Positions 17,892 through 27,309 of a stretch of 54,380 nt of DNA are shown here, piece after piece (positions within the stretch are counted from its first letter, which is position 1; each line of letters opens with the position of its first letter). The notes under the pieces are model-generated. The model had not been told where the DNA came from, searched no databases, and saw only the letters and a list, made by a program, of their open reading frames with translations. The DNA is from JAXMBN01 sp046349875. Lineage in GTDB: Bacteria > Planctomycetota > Planctomycetia > Pirellulales > Pirellulaceae. The DNA is taken from NCBI GenBank assembly GCA_046349875.1, contig JAXMBN010000036.1:1-54380 (forward strand), written 5' to 3'. The translations under genes and the position numbers were made by a program.

Positions 17892-18920
17892 GTGGCAATT
17901 CGAATCGCAATCAATGGTTTTGGTCGTATTGGTCGCTTGACCTTTCGAAACCTTCTCAAGCGTCCTAGCGAGTTTGAAGTCGTTGCCATCAATGACTTGA
18001 CCGACAATCAGATGCTGGGAACGTTGCTCAAGTATGACAGCGTTCACGGTCGTTTTGATGGAACGGTTACGGCGGATGACACGCACTTGACCGTGAATGG
18101 CACCAAGATTTTGTGCCTGTCCGAGCGAGATCCTGCCAAGTTGCCTTGGGCTCGCGAAAAGGTCGATATCGTGATCGAGAGCACGGGCATTTTCGTGGGA
18201 CGCGCTGCAGGTGGCAAGCCTGGCTACGACACCCACTTGGAAGCGGGTGCGAAGAAGGTCGTATTGAGCGCCCCTGCCAAAGATGGTGCGGACCTCACCT
18301 GCGTGTTGGGTGTGAACGATGACAAGTTGAGCGCCGACCTCAAGTGCATTTCCAACGCAAGCTGCACCACCAACTGCTTGGCTCCTGTTGCCAAGGTATT
18401 GCATGAAACGTTTGGTATCGAGAGCGGGTTGATGACGACCGTTCACGCGTATACCAACGACCAAAACGTACAAGACCTTCCTCACAAGGATGCTTACCGA
18501 GCTCGCGCAGCTGCGGTCAACATCATCCCAACCACCACCGGTGCTGCTTCGGCAGTGGGATTGGTCATTCCTGCATTGAAGGGCAAGTTGACCGGTATTG
18601 CGATGCGCGTTCCTGTGGCAACCGGTAGCGTGGTCGATTTGACCGCGAACCTATCCAAGGAAGTGACCGCCGCCGATATCAATGCAGCCATGAAGGCCGC
18701 TGCGGAAGGTCCTCTCAAGGGTATCCTCTGCTACACCGAAGATCCAATCGTTAGCAGCGACATCATCGACGACCCACATAGCTCCATCTTCGCCGCCGAT
18801 TTCACCCAAGTCTTGGGTGACAAGGGCAAGTTGGCCAAGGTTGTGAGCTGGTACGACAACGAATGGGGTTACAGCTGCCGAACCGCAGACCTCTGCGCTC
18901 GCTTGGCCAAGTATCTCTAA
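17892..18920 (+). CDS. gapA: Glyceraldehyde-3-phosphate dehydrogenase, type I
   Basis: Protein of 342 residues, normal length for type I GAPDH. The NAD-binding start is IAINGFGRIGRLTFRN; D35 in INDLTD favours NAD over NADP. The catalytic signature SNASCTTNC gives the nucleophile at C158, and HAYTNDQNVQD and WYDNEWGYS are conserved. It converts glyceraldehyde-3-phosphate, phosphate and NAD to 1,3-bisphosphoglycerate in glycolysis, or the reverse. The start is GTG 17892, because the family N-terminus begins immediately after it; GGAG at about 17878-17881 can serve as ribosome site. The upstream extension to 17799 is not conserved. Monocistronic, with its own promoter and a strong terminator. 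Confidence 0.97.
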   Translation: MAIRIAINGFGRIGRLTFRNLLKRPSEFEVVAINDLTDNQMLGTLLKYDSVHGRFDGTVTADDTHLTVNGTKILCLSERDPAKLPWAREKVDIVIESTGIFVGRAAGGKPGYDTHLEAGAKKVVLSAPAKDGADLTCVLGVNDDKLSADLKCISNASCTTNCLAPVAKVLHETFGIESGLMTTVHAYTNDQNVQDLPHKDAYRARAAAVNIIPTTTGAASAVGLVIPALKGKLTGIAMRVPVATGSVVDLTANLSKEVTAADINAAMKAAAEGPLKGILCYTEDPIVSSDIIDDPHSSIFAADFTQVLGDKGKLAKVVSWYDNEWGYSCRTADLCARLAKYL

Positions 18921-18952
18921 TCGATCCTAGCCAATACGCTCGTTCATCTAGA

Positions 18953-18983
18953 AGCTCGGCCCGACAACGGCCGAGCTTTTTTT
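18953..18983 (+). terminator. Rho-independent terminator of gapA
   Basis: Perfect 9-base stem AGCTCGGCC (18953-18961) and GGCCGAGCT (18969-18977) with a 7-base loop, followed by a run of T to 18983. It starts 32 bases after the gapA stop. Confidence 0.93.
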
Positions 18984-19008
18984 ATGCACCTATCGGACGC
19001 TAAGTTGC

Positions 19009-19362
19009 TTAAGTCGGGCTTTGGCGGAACATGAAGTACACCGCTCCGCACATGCATAGAGCGGCCCATAAAAAGTCCCAACGCAAGGGAGCTTTCATAT
19101 AGAAGAACGCAAAGGGGACAAACACGCCAAGTGTGATCACCTCTTGAAGAATCTTCAATTGCGCCAATGACATACCCGACTGATGCCCGATCCGATTGGC
19201 GGGCACTTGGATCAAGTATTCAAAGAGCGCGATTCCCCATGCCACCAAGGCAGCAATGTACCAAGGCTTGTCGGTTTGGTTCTTGAGGTGTCCATACCAT
19301 GCTAAGAGCATAAAGAAGTTGGACAGGATGAGAAGCAAAACCGTCTGAACAACTGGATGCAT
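19009..19362 (-). CDS. DUF486 family small membrane protein
   Basis: Protein of 117 residues with four hydrophobic segments. MHPVVQTVLLLILSNFFMLLAWYGHLK, YIAALVAWGIALFEYLIQVPANRIG and LKILQEVITLGVFVPFAFFYM are the DUF486 signature stretches; the family is related to small drug/metabolite transporters. The ATG at 19362 is chosen because GGAGAAGG lies just upstream; the TTG at 19383 would put the ribosome site inside the gene. It follows the 856-residue gene (stop 19384) by only 21 bases, so the two are co-transcribed. Transported substrate unknown. Confidence 0.88.
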   Translation of the reverse strand: MHPVVQTVLLLILSNFFMLLAWYGHLKNQTDKPWYIAALVAWGIALFEYLIQVPANRIGHQSGMSLAQLKILQEVITLGVFVPFAFFYMKAPLRWDFLWAALCMCGAVYFMFRQSPT

Positions 19363-19383
19363 TCCGATCGTAGCCTTCTCCAA

Positions 19384-21954
19384 TTAACGAATCTTGCGCT
19401 GTTCGTCTGCCGTTCGCAGATTCGCAACGTGTGGAGAGGATTCCGGACTGATCGCAATGGCAAACCATCCGTCGAGTAGTTTGGCCTGCGAGATTGCAAG
19501 GCCAGCACCGCGAGGATCTTGGGCCATATCGTCACTGATCAATGGAATCGTTTGACGGCCTGCGAATACTCTCGCAAAAACGGTGCGAAGCTTTAAGCGA
19601 TCGCGTTGACTATCGACGCTAATCGGTCCGACATGCACCATCTCGAGCTTGAGATCACTCACCATCGGCTCATACGAGGTGCGAATGGTAAAGTTGCTCA
19701 AATCGAGGTTGCCTGGCTGAGTTAGCTCTTGAATGCGAAGGGTAAGTTCGATCTTTCCATCGAGGAACTCGACGGTGACGGGCCGATGGTCCGCGAATCG
19801 AATGGACAGGTCTTGTGGAACGCTGGCATCCATTTCCCAATGAGGTTGATCGAGAATATCGGCCAATTGTTGACTAAGTTCTTGCATCGTCCAGGTGCGG
19901 CCGGATAGGCCCAAGCGGTCGATGGCGTTGTTGATGGCCGAATCATGGATTTGAAGGCTGAGTTGGCTATCGGACGGAGCCAATGGACGAGGCGTATGAG
20001 CGGCCATTTGGGTTGAACCTGCCACGCGATAGCGAGCGATCAAACGCTTTTCTGTCGTTTCCAGATCGACGACCAAAGGATTGAGTTCCATCCGCTGCAG
20101 AGGTTTGAGAACCTTACCCGATAGCTGCTTCTCCGCATCCGCTACCTTGGTCGACAATGTGCGATCAAACTCGGTGTCGGCTTGATCGGCCATGGTGCGT
20201 CGCATAATGCGTTGAGCGAGTCCACGTTCCGAATCGAATTGTTGTCGCACCACGAAACGCAGCATGTCACCCAGGAGTGGCAAAGAATCGAAGTCGGTAT
20301 TGAAGCCCCGCAAACGATCTTGGCTTGCCACACTGGCGTTCTCCCCCGAGACTTTCAAGCCATTCACGTCCACGCGAATCTTTCGAGCGGTATCGATCAC
20401 TGCCGTTGAATCGTTGTAGAAGGTTGCAGGACCTTTGCTGCTACGCGTATTGGCAACGACATCCCCCTTCAGCTTCAACTCCATGTTCCAAGCTTCCTTG
20501 TCAGGGATGAGCTTGACTTGGAGCTTCGTGTTGACTTGGCTTGCACCTCGCGTGTCAGCTCCAAGAATCTTGCTATGCACAGGTCGTTCGACGAGTTGCT
20601 GCTTGGGAAGGCATCGCTGCAAAAGTTCTTCCGAGATAGCAAGGCGGAGATTGGCATTGCGATAGAACGTGTTGATGGCGTCGGCTAATTCGACTTGCTC
20701 TTTGGAAGAAGCAAATCGGAGAGCTTGAACCTGTTGCGCAACGGCCGAACGGCAACGATGAACCGAATCGGTTTCGATCGCTTCCAGGTCGTTGGCCAAT
20801 TGACGATAGTCGATTGGACCAAAAGCGAGAGGGTGAAGGTTGCGAGCAACGCGTTGGACTGCATCGCTTCCTAGCAAACCCCGTTGGCCATCGTTGACCC
20901 GCTGCCAGGTGACTCGCGAAAGGAACATGCGAGCAGCAAACATCGCTCGCTCGGCATCGATTTCCTGAGCCGTGGCGATGCGGTGAATATCGTCGAGCAT
21001 CAAGTAGTTAGACCAGCCCGGGACATCACCTGTCTTCTGAATATCTTTGCGGACTTGTTTGAGATCAGCCAGCAGATGATCAAAATCGACTTTCTCTGAG
21101 CGAGGAGCCGAGACGAAGTTGGATCCTTGTGGCTTGGTCTGCATACAATCGAATATGGCTCGCCAAACGATGACACGTCGCATAAGTCCATAGGCAATGC
21201 GATATTGGCGTCGATCGAGTTCCGAGGGAATATTGTCCGCGGATTCGGTTGTTCGAAGAACTTCGTCAGCCAAATCGCGCATTTGTTCAATGTGCACGGC
21301 CGATCGACGATCATTCATCGAATTCATGGAAGCCATCTGTTCCAAGATATCCGATACCGACGAAGTCCATCGCTCTATCTCCGTTGCACCTTCAGAAGAT
21401 GCATCATCCATGAGATGAGAAATCTGAGCCATGAGAGAATCGGGACGAGGCCAACTGTTGGTGTTGGCAATCGTATCCATGGCCGACGCATTCAAGGAAG
21501 GGCGTGTGCCGATCATTGTTTCAGGACGCACAATCGGTGTCGAAGCCAATTGATTGATGGGGAGTTCAGGCTGCCGCGTAGCAAGCATCGCCGCTTCATG
21601 AAGTTCCGAAGCTTGCACGTGATTGGGTACCTGCGGCGCCATCAATTGAATCGATGCGCTCGGTTCGAGCGAAGCAGGTATGGAGGTGCGAGGCTGCGAT
21701 CGCACTTGTTGCCACTCGTGCGATTCGTCGATTTCTAAAGTCTCTTGAAAGACCGAAGGTGCCTCTTCCGTCGCCACTTCGACAGGGAAGCTCGTCGAAA
21801 CCGCGGTATGTTTGGTCGTGCGTTCGGCCAGGAAGAAGCTCTTGCCCTTCCGTTGCGAGTAATGGTCTGCGTACCAAAATCCCAAGCTCAACAGAGCAGC
21901 TACCAAGATGCCATACACCCATCCCCGCCAACTGCGAGATGTGTTGCTTCGCAT
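19384..21954 (-). CDS. Large membrane-anchored protein of unknown function
   Basis: Protein of 856 residues with one N-terminal membrane segment (VYGILVAALLSLGFWYA, about residues 13-29) and a long outer part. After a low-complexity linker (about 40-190) come helical regions (VSDILEQMASMNSMNDRR; IAYGLMRRVIVWRAIFDCM) and then a beta-rich region (LKLKGDVVANTRSSKGPATF; WEMDASVPQDLSIRFADHRP). I recognise no catalytic motif. It resembles long planctomycete-only hypothetical proteins. The intergenic region before its start holds the heptamer/hexamer arrays at 22145-22350. Co-transcribed with the DUF486 gene. Confidence 0.8.
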   Translation of the reverse strand: MRSNTSRSWRGWVYGILVAALLSLGFWYADHYSQRKGKSFFLAERTTKHTAVSTSFPVEVATEEAPSVFQETLEIDESHEWQQVRSQPRTSIPASLEPSASIQLMAPQVPNHVQASELHEAAMLATRQPELPINQLASTPIVRPETMIGTRPSLNASAMDTIANTNSWPRPDSLMAQISHLMDDASSEGATEIERWTSSVSDILEQMASMNSMNDRRSAVHIEQMRDLADEVLRTTESADNIPSELDRRQYRIAYGLMRRVIVWRAIFDCMQTKPQGSNFVSAPRSEKVDFDHLLADLKQVRKDIQKTGDVPGWSNYLMLDDIHRIATAQEIDAERAMFAARMFLSRVTWQRVNDGQRGLLGSDAVQRVARNLHPLAFGPIDYRQLANDLEAIETDSVHRCRSAVAQQVQALRFASSKEQVELADAINTFYRNANLRLAISEELLQRCLPKQQLVERPVHSKILGADTRGASQVNTKLQVKLIPDKEAWNMELKLKGDVVANTRSSKGPATFYNDSTAVIDTARKIRVDVNGLKVSGENASVASQDRLRGFNTDFDSLPLLGDMLRFVVRQQFDSERGLAQRIMRRTMADQADTEFDRTLSTKVADAEKQLSGKVLKPLQRMELNPLVVDLETTEKRLIARYRVAGSTQMAAHTPRPLAPSDSQLSLQIHDSAINNAIDRLGLSGRTWTMQELSQQLADILDQPHWEMDASVPQDLSIRFADHRPVTVEFLDGKIELTLRIQELTQPGNLDLSNFTIRTSYEPMVSDLKLEMVHVGPISVDSQRDRLKLRTVFARVFAGRQTIPLISDDMAQDPRGAGLAISQAKLLDGWFAIAISPESSPHVANLRTADEQRKIR

Positions 21955-22144
21955 TCTCCGATTCCTTCCCGGTCAGACCGGACTCGATGAGAGGCCGCGC
22001 TCTTTATCCTGAGGCAATCACGAGGCCAAAATCCTTCTCTCTCATCGGCATCGAGAGCGAACGGAATCGATGAAGGATTGCTCGATTTTGACGGCTATGC
22101 GAATGCTAGCGAGAGACTTTGCGGCCTAGGGGAGATGGCTAGAA

Positions 22145-22350
22145 GTAGAGAGTAGAGAGTAGAGAGTAGAGAGTAGAGAGTAGAGAGGCTAGAGGCTAGA
22201 GGCTAGAGGCTAGAGGTTCAGGTTCAGGTTCAGGTTCAGGTTCAGGTTCAGGTTCAGGTTCAGGTTCAGGTTCAGGTTCAGGTTCAGGACATTGGTGGCG
22301 CTTTGGACTCTCAGTTCTCTTCTCTCAGCTCTCTACTCTCTACTCTCAGC
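22145..22350. repeat. Intergenic heptamer and hexamer arrays with inverted arm
   Basis: Within the 440-base gap 21955-22394 lie gtagaga x6 (22145-22186), ggctaga x4 (22187-22214), then the hexamer ggttca x12 (22215-22286). After about 36 unique bases the heptamers return inverted: tctcagc, tctctac, tctctac, tctcagc (22323-22350). The gtagaga arm can pair with the tctctac arm into a long hairpin with the hexamers in the loop. Degenerate tagcc/ctctagc pieces continue to about 22385. No spacers of even length, so this is not a CRISPR. The rest of the gap shows nothing else. Confidence 0.95.
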
Positions 22351-22394
22351 TTAAGCCCTCTAGCCACTCGCCTCTAGCTCCTCGCTTCTCCCGA

Positions 22395-24800
22395 TCAATT
22401 CGCCTTGAGCAACTGAATGGCGTCGGCGTGAACGTTGCCATCCGAGCCTTGGGTCGAAAGAATGATGGCATGGGCGCCGATAGGAAATTCAAACTGTCCA
22501 ATCGCATGAAAGGGTGGGGTGGTCGTCGTCCCTTCACGTTGATTCAATCGGAGCTTGAGAGGCCGTTGTCCTTGGCGTTCGATCGTGCATAACGTTTGAG
22601 TGGAACGGTTTTCATGCGGCATCCATGCGATGCGGACTTCATATTTTCCTGCTGTTTCGGTACGAAATTCGAAGCGAGCCTCCGAATCGCTCTTGGGTCC
22701 TGCATACTGATAGCCGTCGTTGACGTAAGGGACCAGGCCTGAAGAGTCGGCCCACTTACCGGTTAGTTTGGCTTGTCCATCATCGACTACGATACCGGGG
22801 AGCGATTTGGCTTGAATTCGAGCATCGCTGCTTGGCGCAGCATTGGCTGGAAGTCCCGTGACCTTATCGGTTGCTTTGTTGAGATAGGGTGTAACGGTAC
22901 CAATGTTGGGATCGCGATAGAGTTCGCTACCCAATGAATCACGACGCATGGCGCCCGGTTGTTTCAGAAGATCGAGCAATTGATTCAAGTGGGATTGGTA
23001 GACGCCGCGAGGTGTCGTTTGATACTTCGTGCAGAGGTAGGCTGCTTTGCCTACGACTTCACCCATCATGCCACAGGTTCGCATTACGCGGATCGTACCC
23101 AATGCTTCGTGGTTTACGCTGATGCAACGTCCTGCCATCATGAGATTGGGGATATCTTTCGAGTAGAGGCATCGATAGGGAACGGGATAGCCGTTCTTGC
23201 GATCGACTCCTGCTCCAAATTCTGCTCGAGATATGAATGGGTTGTCGGCGAACTTCTTGGCAAACTGTTCCTTGGGATAATGGAGATCGATGTCCCAAGT
23301 CGTTGGAACACATCCATCGGGAAAATCACGACCTTGAACGATATCGGCTCGTTCCAGTATCACATCGCCATCGAGCAACCGCGATTCGCGAGGGCCACCT
23401 ACGGCAGCAACCCACTTCAAAGCCGCATTCGCATGCTTCTCTTTCTCTGCCCCAGTTTTGAGCGCCGTGAAGGCTCCGAATACAGCTCGCAAGTTCCAGT
23501 CGCGTATTAATTCAAGTTCTTGAATCGAATCTTTGTTGAAGCCCGATTCCCAAAACCACTCACCCTTCATGAAGGGCTTTCCTTCGATGAGTGACTTGCT
23601 GGCGATCGTCTTCGGAAAATCCTGAAGGTCGAGTTCTAAGGCCCAAGGTGTGGATGGCCATGATTGAGGTGCTGATTCTTGTTGCCAGTACCACATGTTG
23701 GACATTCCCATGCGGCCTTGAGGTTCGATGCGAAACCCAGCACCAGCCAAAGCACCCACGGCTCCATGCCCCGTGCAATCGACGAACATGGGAGCGCGAA
23801 ATCGAAGCTCGCGTCCGGTCCGTACATCGAGTCCCAGCACAGCGTGAATCTTCTTGGGTTGATATCCAGATGATTGAAGGGATTCGATCGTTGGCGCATC
23901 GAGTTTCTCGAGTTCGATACCATGGACAAAATAGCCCAAGAAGAGCGAGATATTCTTTTCGCGTCGCACTAACTCTTCTTTGGCCTCGTCACCGAAGTGA
24001 ACACCTTCCGCGGGACTATCTGGAGCGTGATCAGCAAACTCTTCCACGATCTCTCCGAGGTGTGGATACTTGCCGCGAAGGGTTCCCCCTTGAGCCCAGA
24101 CACGAATCTCGCTGCTTCCATTGCCCCCTAACACAAATCGATCTTGAACGAATGCGACGCGCAGCGATTGTCGCGCGGCCGAGATGGCGGTAGCGATACC
24201 GGCATAGCCTCCACCCACGACCACAACGTCGAAGTTTCCGGCGTCTTCACGCTCTTCGGGAAGGCCAAGCCATTGTCGACGCGCTTGGGGAAGCGCTTTG
24301 TCTTGAGGCGGCTCAAACTTAGCATCGTTGCTGAGAAGGATGGCATCGCAGCGACCATTGAATCCCGTTAGATCATGGAGCGCGAGTTCAATATCCCCTG
24401 CGGCAAGTTCGATCTCTCCTCCTGATTGCCAGTGCCAGTCGGCCCCTTCCGTGCCAAACTCGATAGGAAGAGGTTTGCCCTGAACCAAAACTTGGAATCG
24501 GCCAGGCTTGCCTGGTGCCTTCCAGTGTGCAACCCAATCCTTGGTTCGAACCCACACGCGATACTTACCAGCCTCTTTGACTGTCAGCCTCGTCTTTGCA
24601 TCGGCAACAGGTCTGCCTAAACCATGAGCCATGAGATAAGGGGAGCCGACGATATGGGTAAAGGCTGTATCCAAAAACCAGCCTCCTGGTTCCTGAAACG
24701 ATTCAGCCTCAACCAAGAGCGTGTCGGCCTTCAAACACGTGGGTAAGACGCTCGCTGAAAGCATTAGACATGCGAGAGCATTACGAAAGATCGTATGCAT
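22395..24800 (-). CDS. Secreted FAD-dependent oxidoreductase with flanking beta-sandwich domains
   Basis: Protein of 801 residues with a signal peptide (ALACLMLSASVLPTCLKA). Residues about 30-170 form a beta-sandwich like carbohydrate-binding modules (TRLTVKEAGKYRVWVRTKDW; GEIELAAGDIELALHDL). Residues about 190-650 form an FAD_oxidored-type domain with the nucleotide loop VVVVGGGYAGIATAISAAR, GGNGSSEIRVWAQGG, FVDCTGHGAVGALAGAGFR and MMAGRCISVNHEALGTIRVM. Residues about 680-800 form a golvesin/xanthan-lyase-like C-terminal domain (ARFEFRTETAGKYEVRIAWMP; IGQFEFPIGAHAIIL). Such proteins are common in planctomycetes and are thought to act on sugars or polysaccharides. Stands alone between arrays on one side and the permease terminator on the other. 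Confidence 0.88.
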   Translation of the reverse strand: MHTIFRNALACLMLSASVLPTCLKADTLLVEAESFQEPGGWFLDTAFTHIVGSPYLMAHGLGRPVADAKTRLTVKEAGKYRVWVRTKDWVAHWKAPGKPGRFQVLVQGKPLPIEFGTEGADWHWQSGGEIELAAGDIELALHDLTGFNGRCDAILLSNDAKFEPPQDKALPQARRQWLGLPEEREDAGNFDVVVVGGGYAGIATAISAARQSLRVAFVQDRFVLGGNGSSEIRVWAQGGTLRGKYPHLGEIVEEFADHAPDSPAEGVHFGDEAKEELVRREKNISLFLGYFVHGIELEKLDAPTIESLQSSGYQPKKIHAVLGLDVRTGRELRFRAPMFVDCTGHGAVGALAGAGFRIEPQGRMGMSNMWYWQQESAPQSWPSTPWALELDLQDFPKTIASKSLIEGKPFMKGEWFWESGFNKDSIQELELIRDWNLRAVFGAFTALKTGAEKEKHANAALKWVAAVGGPRESRLLDGDVILERADIVQGRDFPDGCVPTTWDIDLHYPKEQFAKKFADNPFISRAEFGAGVDRKNGYPVPYRCLYSKDIPNLMMAGRCISVNHEALGTIRVMRTCGMMGEVVGKAAYLCTKYQTTPRGVYQSHLNQLLDLLKQPGAMRRDSLGSELYRDPNIGTVTPYLNKATDKVTGLPANAAPSSDARIQAKSLPGIVVDDGQAKLTGKWADSSGLVPYVNDGYQYAGPKSDSEARFEFRTETAGKYEVRIAWMPHENRSTQTLCTIERQGQRPLKLRLNQREGTTTTPPFHAIGQFEFPIGAHAIILSTQGSDGNVHADAIQLLKAN

Positions 24801-24841
24801 ACTTTCGAATCCTAGGAGGGAAGCAGGGCGGGGTAGTACGC

Positions 24842-24875
24842 AAAAAAAGCCTTTCTATGGAGCATAGAAAGGCTT
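24842..24875 (-). terminator. Rho-independent terminator of the amino-acid permease gene
   Basis: Perfect 13-base stem AAGCCTTTCTATG (24847-24859) and CATAGAAAGGCTT (24863-24875) with a 3-base loop. On the minus strand it is followed by seven T (a-run 24842-24848). It lies about 78 bases past the permease stop. Confidence 0.93.
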
Positions 24876-24952
24876 CCGTGAGATTTCATTGTACGTAACC
24901 GACGGTTCCATTGTCGATCCTCTGGAACCTTGGTCACGGAATCGGCTGCAAT

Positions 24953-26449
24953 TTAGTCCACTGGAGCATTGCGAAGTTTGCTATGCCAAAAGCCATAGCA
25001 GAAGTAAATGATCAAGCCAGCGAAGAGCCATAGGATGAGCCGCAACCAGTTTTCGCTAGGGAGCGAAAGCATCAGTGCGATGCAAAGAATCACGCCCAAA
25101 GCAGGGAAGACTGGCGAGAAAGGGCAGCGGAAAGGTCGAGGGCGATTTGGATCGACCACGCGGAGAATCAGCACCGATGCACACACCAATACGAACGCAA
25201 ACAAAGTTCCAATGTTGGTGAGGTTCGCCAGAATGCTCAAAGGCAAAAGACTTGCGGCTGTTGCCACCAAGCCACCTGTGAGGATCGTCGACTTCCAAGG
25301 CGTTTTGAACTTAGGGTGAATCGCACCAAAGAACGATTCCGGCATAAGACCATCGCGAGCCATTGCCAAGAAGATCCGAGGTTGACCCATCATCATCACG
25401 AGCAATACCGAAGTGATACCAGCGATGGCACCGACGGTTACAAGAAACTGCGCGAATTCAAAACCAACATGTTGGAAGGCCGAAGCAACAGGAGCATCGA
25501 CATCGATTTCATTGTAGGGAACCATACCGGTCAAGACAGCCGACACACCAATGTAAAGGACCGTACAGATAATCAGAGAACCGATGATACCAATCGGAAG
25601 GTCGCGCTGTGGATTCTTTGCTTCTTCAGCTTGTGTCGAAACAGCATCAAACCCGAGATAGGCAAAGATGATTCCCGCCGCTCCTGCCATCATCCCTTTA
25701 TCCGATCCACCGAAAATGGGATGGCCGAAGAACGTGATTCCACCGTAACCATAAGGAGCAAATTCATTGGTCCAATTGGCGTACGAAACAAATTTCCATC
25801 CGGCAATGATCACAAACAGAACTACGCCAACTTTAATAGCGACCATGATCGCGTTGGTAAAGGCACTTTCCGAAACGCCTCGAACAAGAACAAAGGTAAC
25901 GATGGCCGTGATAACGATGGCGGGCAAGTCAAATACATCACCGGTCAGGAAGAACCATTTTTCCTTGTTGTAGTCGAATGGTGCGTCCGCAAATCTCCCT
26001 AATAATCCATCAGGTTGAAAGATCGAGATCCCAAATTGCTCCATTAACTTCTGAAAGTATTTGGACCAACCATGGGCGACGGTGGAAGAGGCGACGGCAT
26101 ATTCGAGAATCAAATCCCATCCGATGATCCATGCCATGAGCTCGCCAAGTGTGGCATAGGCATAGTTGTAGGCCGAGCCAGCGACGGGTGCCATCGATGC
26201 GAACTCGGCGTAGCAGAGGGCAGCAAAGATACAGGCGAGACCGGCAACCACAAAGGAAAGCATGATGGCAGGTCCAGCTTGTTGATTCGCAGCCTTGCCC
26301 ACCAGCACGAAGATCCCCGTACCGATAATTGCTCCGACCCCGAGGGCCGTTAAGGATATGGGCCCTAACGCTCGCTTCAACCCATGGCCGCCTTCCATTT
26401 GGGCAACCATCGAATCAAGCGATTTCGTTCGGAACAATTGATTCGCCAT
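24953..26449 (-). CDS. APC-family amino-acid permease (cationic amino-acid transporter type)
   Basis: Protein of 498 residues with 12 to 14 membrane segments. The opening LKRALGPISLTALGVGAIIGTGIFVLVGKAA is the first-helix signature with the unwound GxGIGTGIF substrate site; PAIMLSFVVAGLACIFAALCYAEFASMAP and FAYLGFDAVSTQAEEAKNPQRDLP are APC/CAT landmarks. Members import amino acids by proton coupling or exchange. The ATG at 26449 (MANQLF) with AGGAGA upstream is preferred over the TTG/ATG at 26488. Monocistronic with a strong terminator. Exact amino acid not readable. Confidence 0.93.
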   Translation of the reverse strand: MANQLFRTKSLDSMVAQMEGGHGLKRALGPISLTALGVGAIIGTGIFVLVGKAANQQAGPAIMLSFVVAGLACIFAALCYAEFASMAPVAGSAYNYAYATLGELMAWIIGWDLILEYAVASSTVAHGWSKYFQKLMEQFGISIFQPDGLLGRFADAPFDYNKEKWFFLTGDVFDLPAIVITAIVTFVLVRGVSESAFTNAIMVAIKVGVVLFVIIAGWKFVSYANWTNEFAPYGYGGITFFGHPIFGGSDKGMMAGAAGIIFAYLGFDAVSTQAEEAKNPQRDLPIGIIGSLIICTVLYIGVSAVLTGMVPYNEIDVDAPVASAFQHVGFEFAQFLVTVGAIAGITSVLLVMMMGQPRIFLAMARDGLMPESFFGAIHPKFKTPWKSTILTGGLVATAASLLPLSILANLTNIGTLFAFVLVCASVLILRVVDPNRPRPFRCPFSPVFPALGVILCIALMLSLPSENWLRLILWLFAGLIIYFCYGFWHSKLRNAPVD

Positions 26450-27309
26450 TGCTGTCTCCTGGGATAATAAAAAGAAACCGTAACTCAATGCGGCTCGATT
26501 CTAAATCAGCTAAACCTATATTAAAAGTGAAAGCTAGCAGTTCTTTGAATTCCTTCGAAAGGGATCCGTGCAGCGGTGAACTGGCGGTCCGCTTGGACTT
26601 CCTAGCCTTTGTGGGCATTGGGAAAGTCTCTCCTCGATGCTTCAACGGAGGTGGATCGAGGGTGCGTACACGCTCCAAGGTTCCATTGGGGTGCGGCCTT
26701 TCCCGTTAGGCAAGCTTGAGGGAGCTCTGGAGAGCATGAGAAAAATGCTTGCTAAGATCTAGATCGATAAGGATTACTTCTTTGGGTGGGTGCGTTTTCG
26801 GCGAGTTTCGCAAGAGCTCCATCAAGAATTCTTCTAGATGGCATGTTCTTTTGCGTGGGTAGGGATACACTAAAGAATCTTATTTTGCCAAGCATACCTG
26901 ATTGATCGGGTTTGTTCCTTCACTTGATTCGGACACTGCGAATGCGGTGATTTCCCGTGTCCTCTGGGCCTACCAATCCTTTTCAGCAGCGGAACTTCCG
27001 TAGCTCTCTTTCGCTTGATCGCTTGTTGTGGAAGCGTGCGCCAATAAGAGATTCTGCGCTTGGATTGGAACTCGATCGCCTTGGGGATTCTATTCCCGCT
27101 GCGACGATGAGCCGCAATCGATCTTCAACAGGTTGTGATTTTCCTGTATCTATCCCAGGAGCCACGGTCCCAAAAGCCACGTTGCTTGGGAACCTTTGGC
27201 CATCCTATTCAATGCAATGCAATCGTCGTCGATGCTTTTCGAGAGCTGGCGGGATCGCGTTGCTTCCTCCTTTTAAGGCGTCCTGTGACGCATCGATGGA
27301 CTTTGCAAT
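26450..27309. other. Long divergent intergenic region before sucA
   Basis: About 860 bases separate the permease start from the sucA start. Open frames inside it (for example plus strand 26957-27313) lack good starts and recognisable products. A short inverted repeat (gtcccaa ... ttgggaac, about 27169-27190) is visible; no tRNA or known riboswitch is recognised. The promoters of both genes must lie here. Confidence 0.5.

Noticed and set aside
22145..22350. Possible CRISPR array
   Set aside because: Units of 6-7 bases follow each other without spacers and no cas genes are near.
25316..26002. 228-codon plus-strand frame inside the permease gene
   Set aside because: Very polar translation mirrored from membrane helices; a typical antisense shadow.
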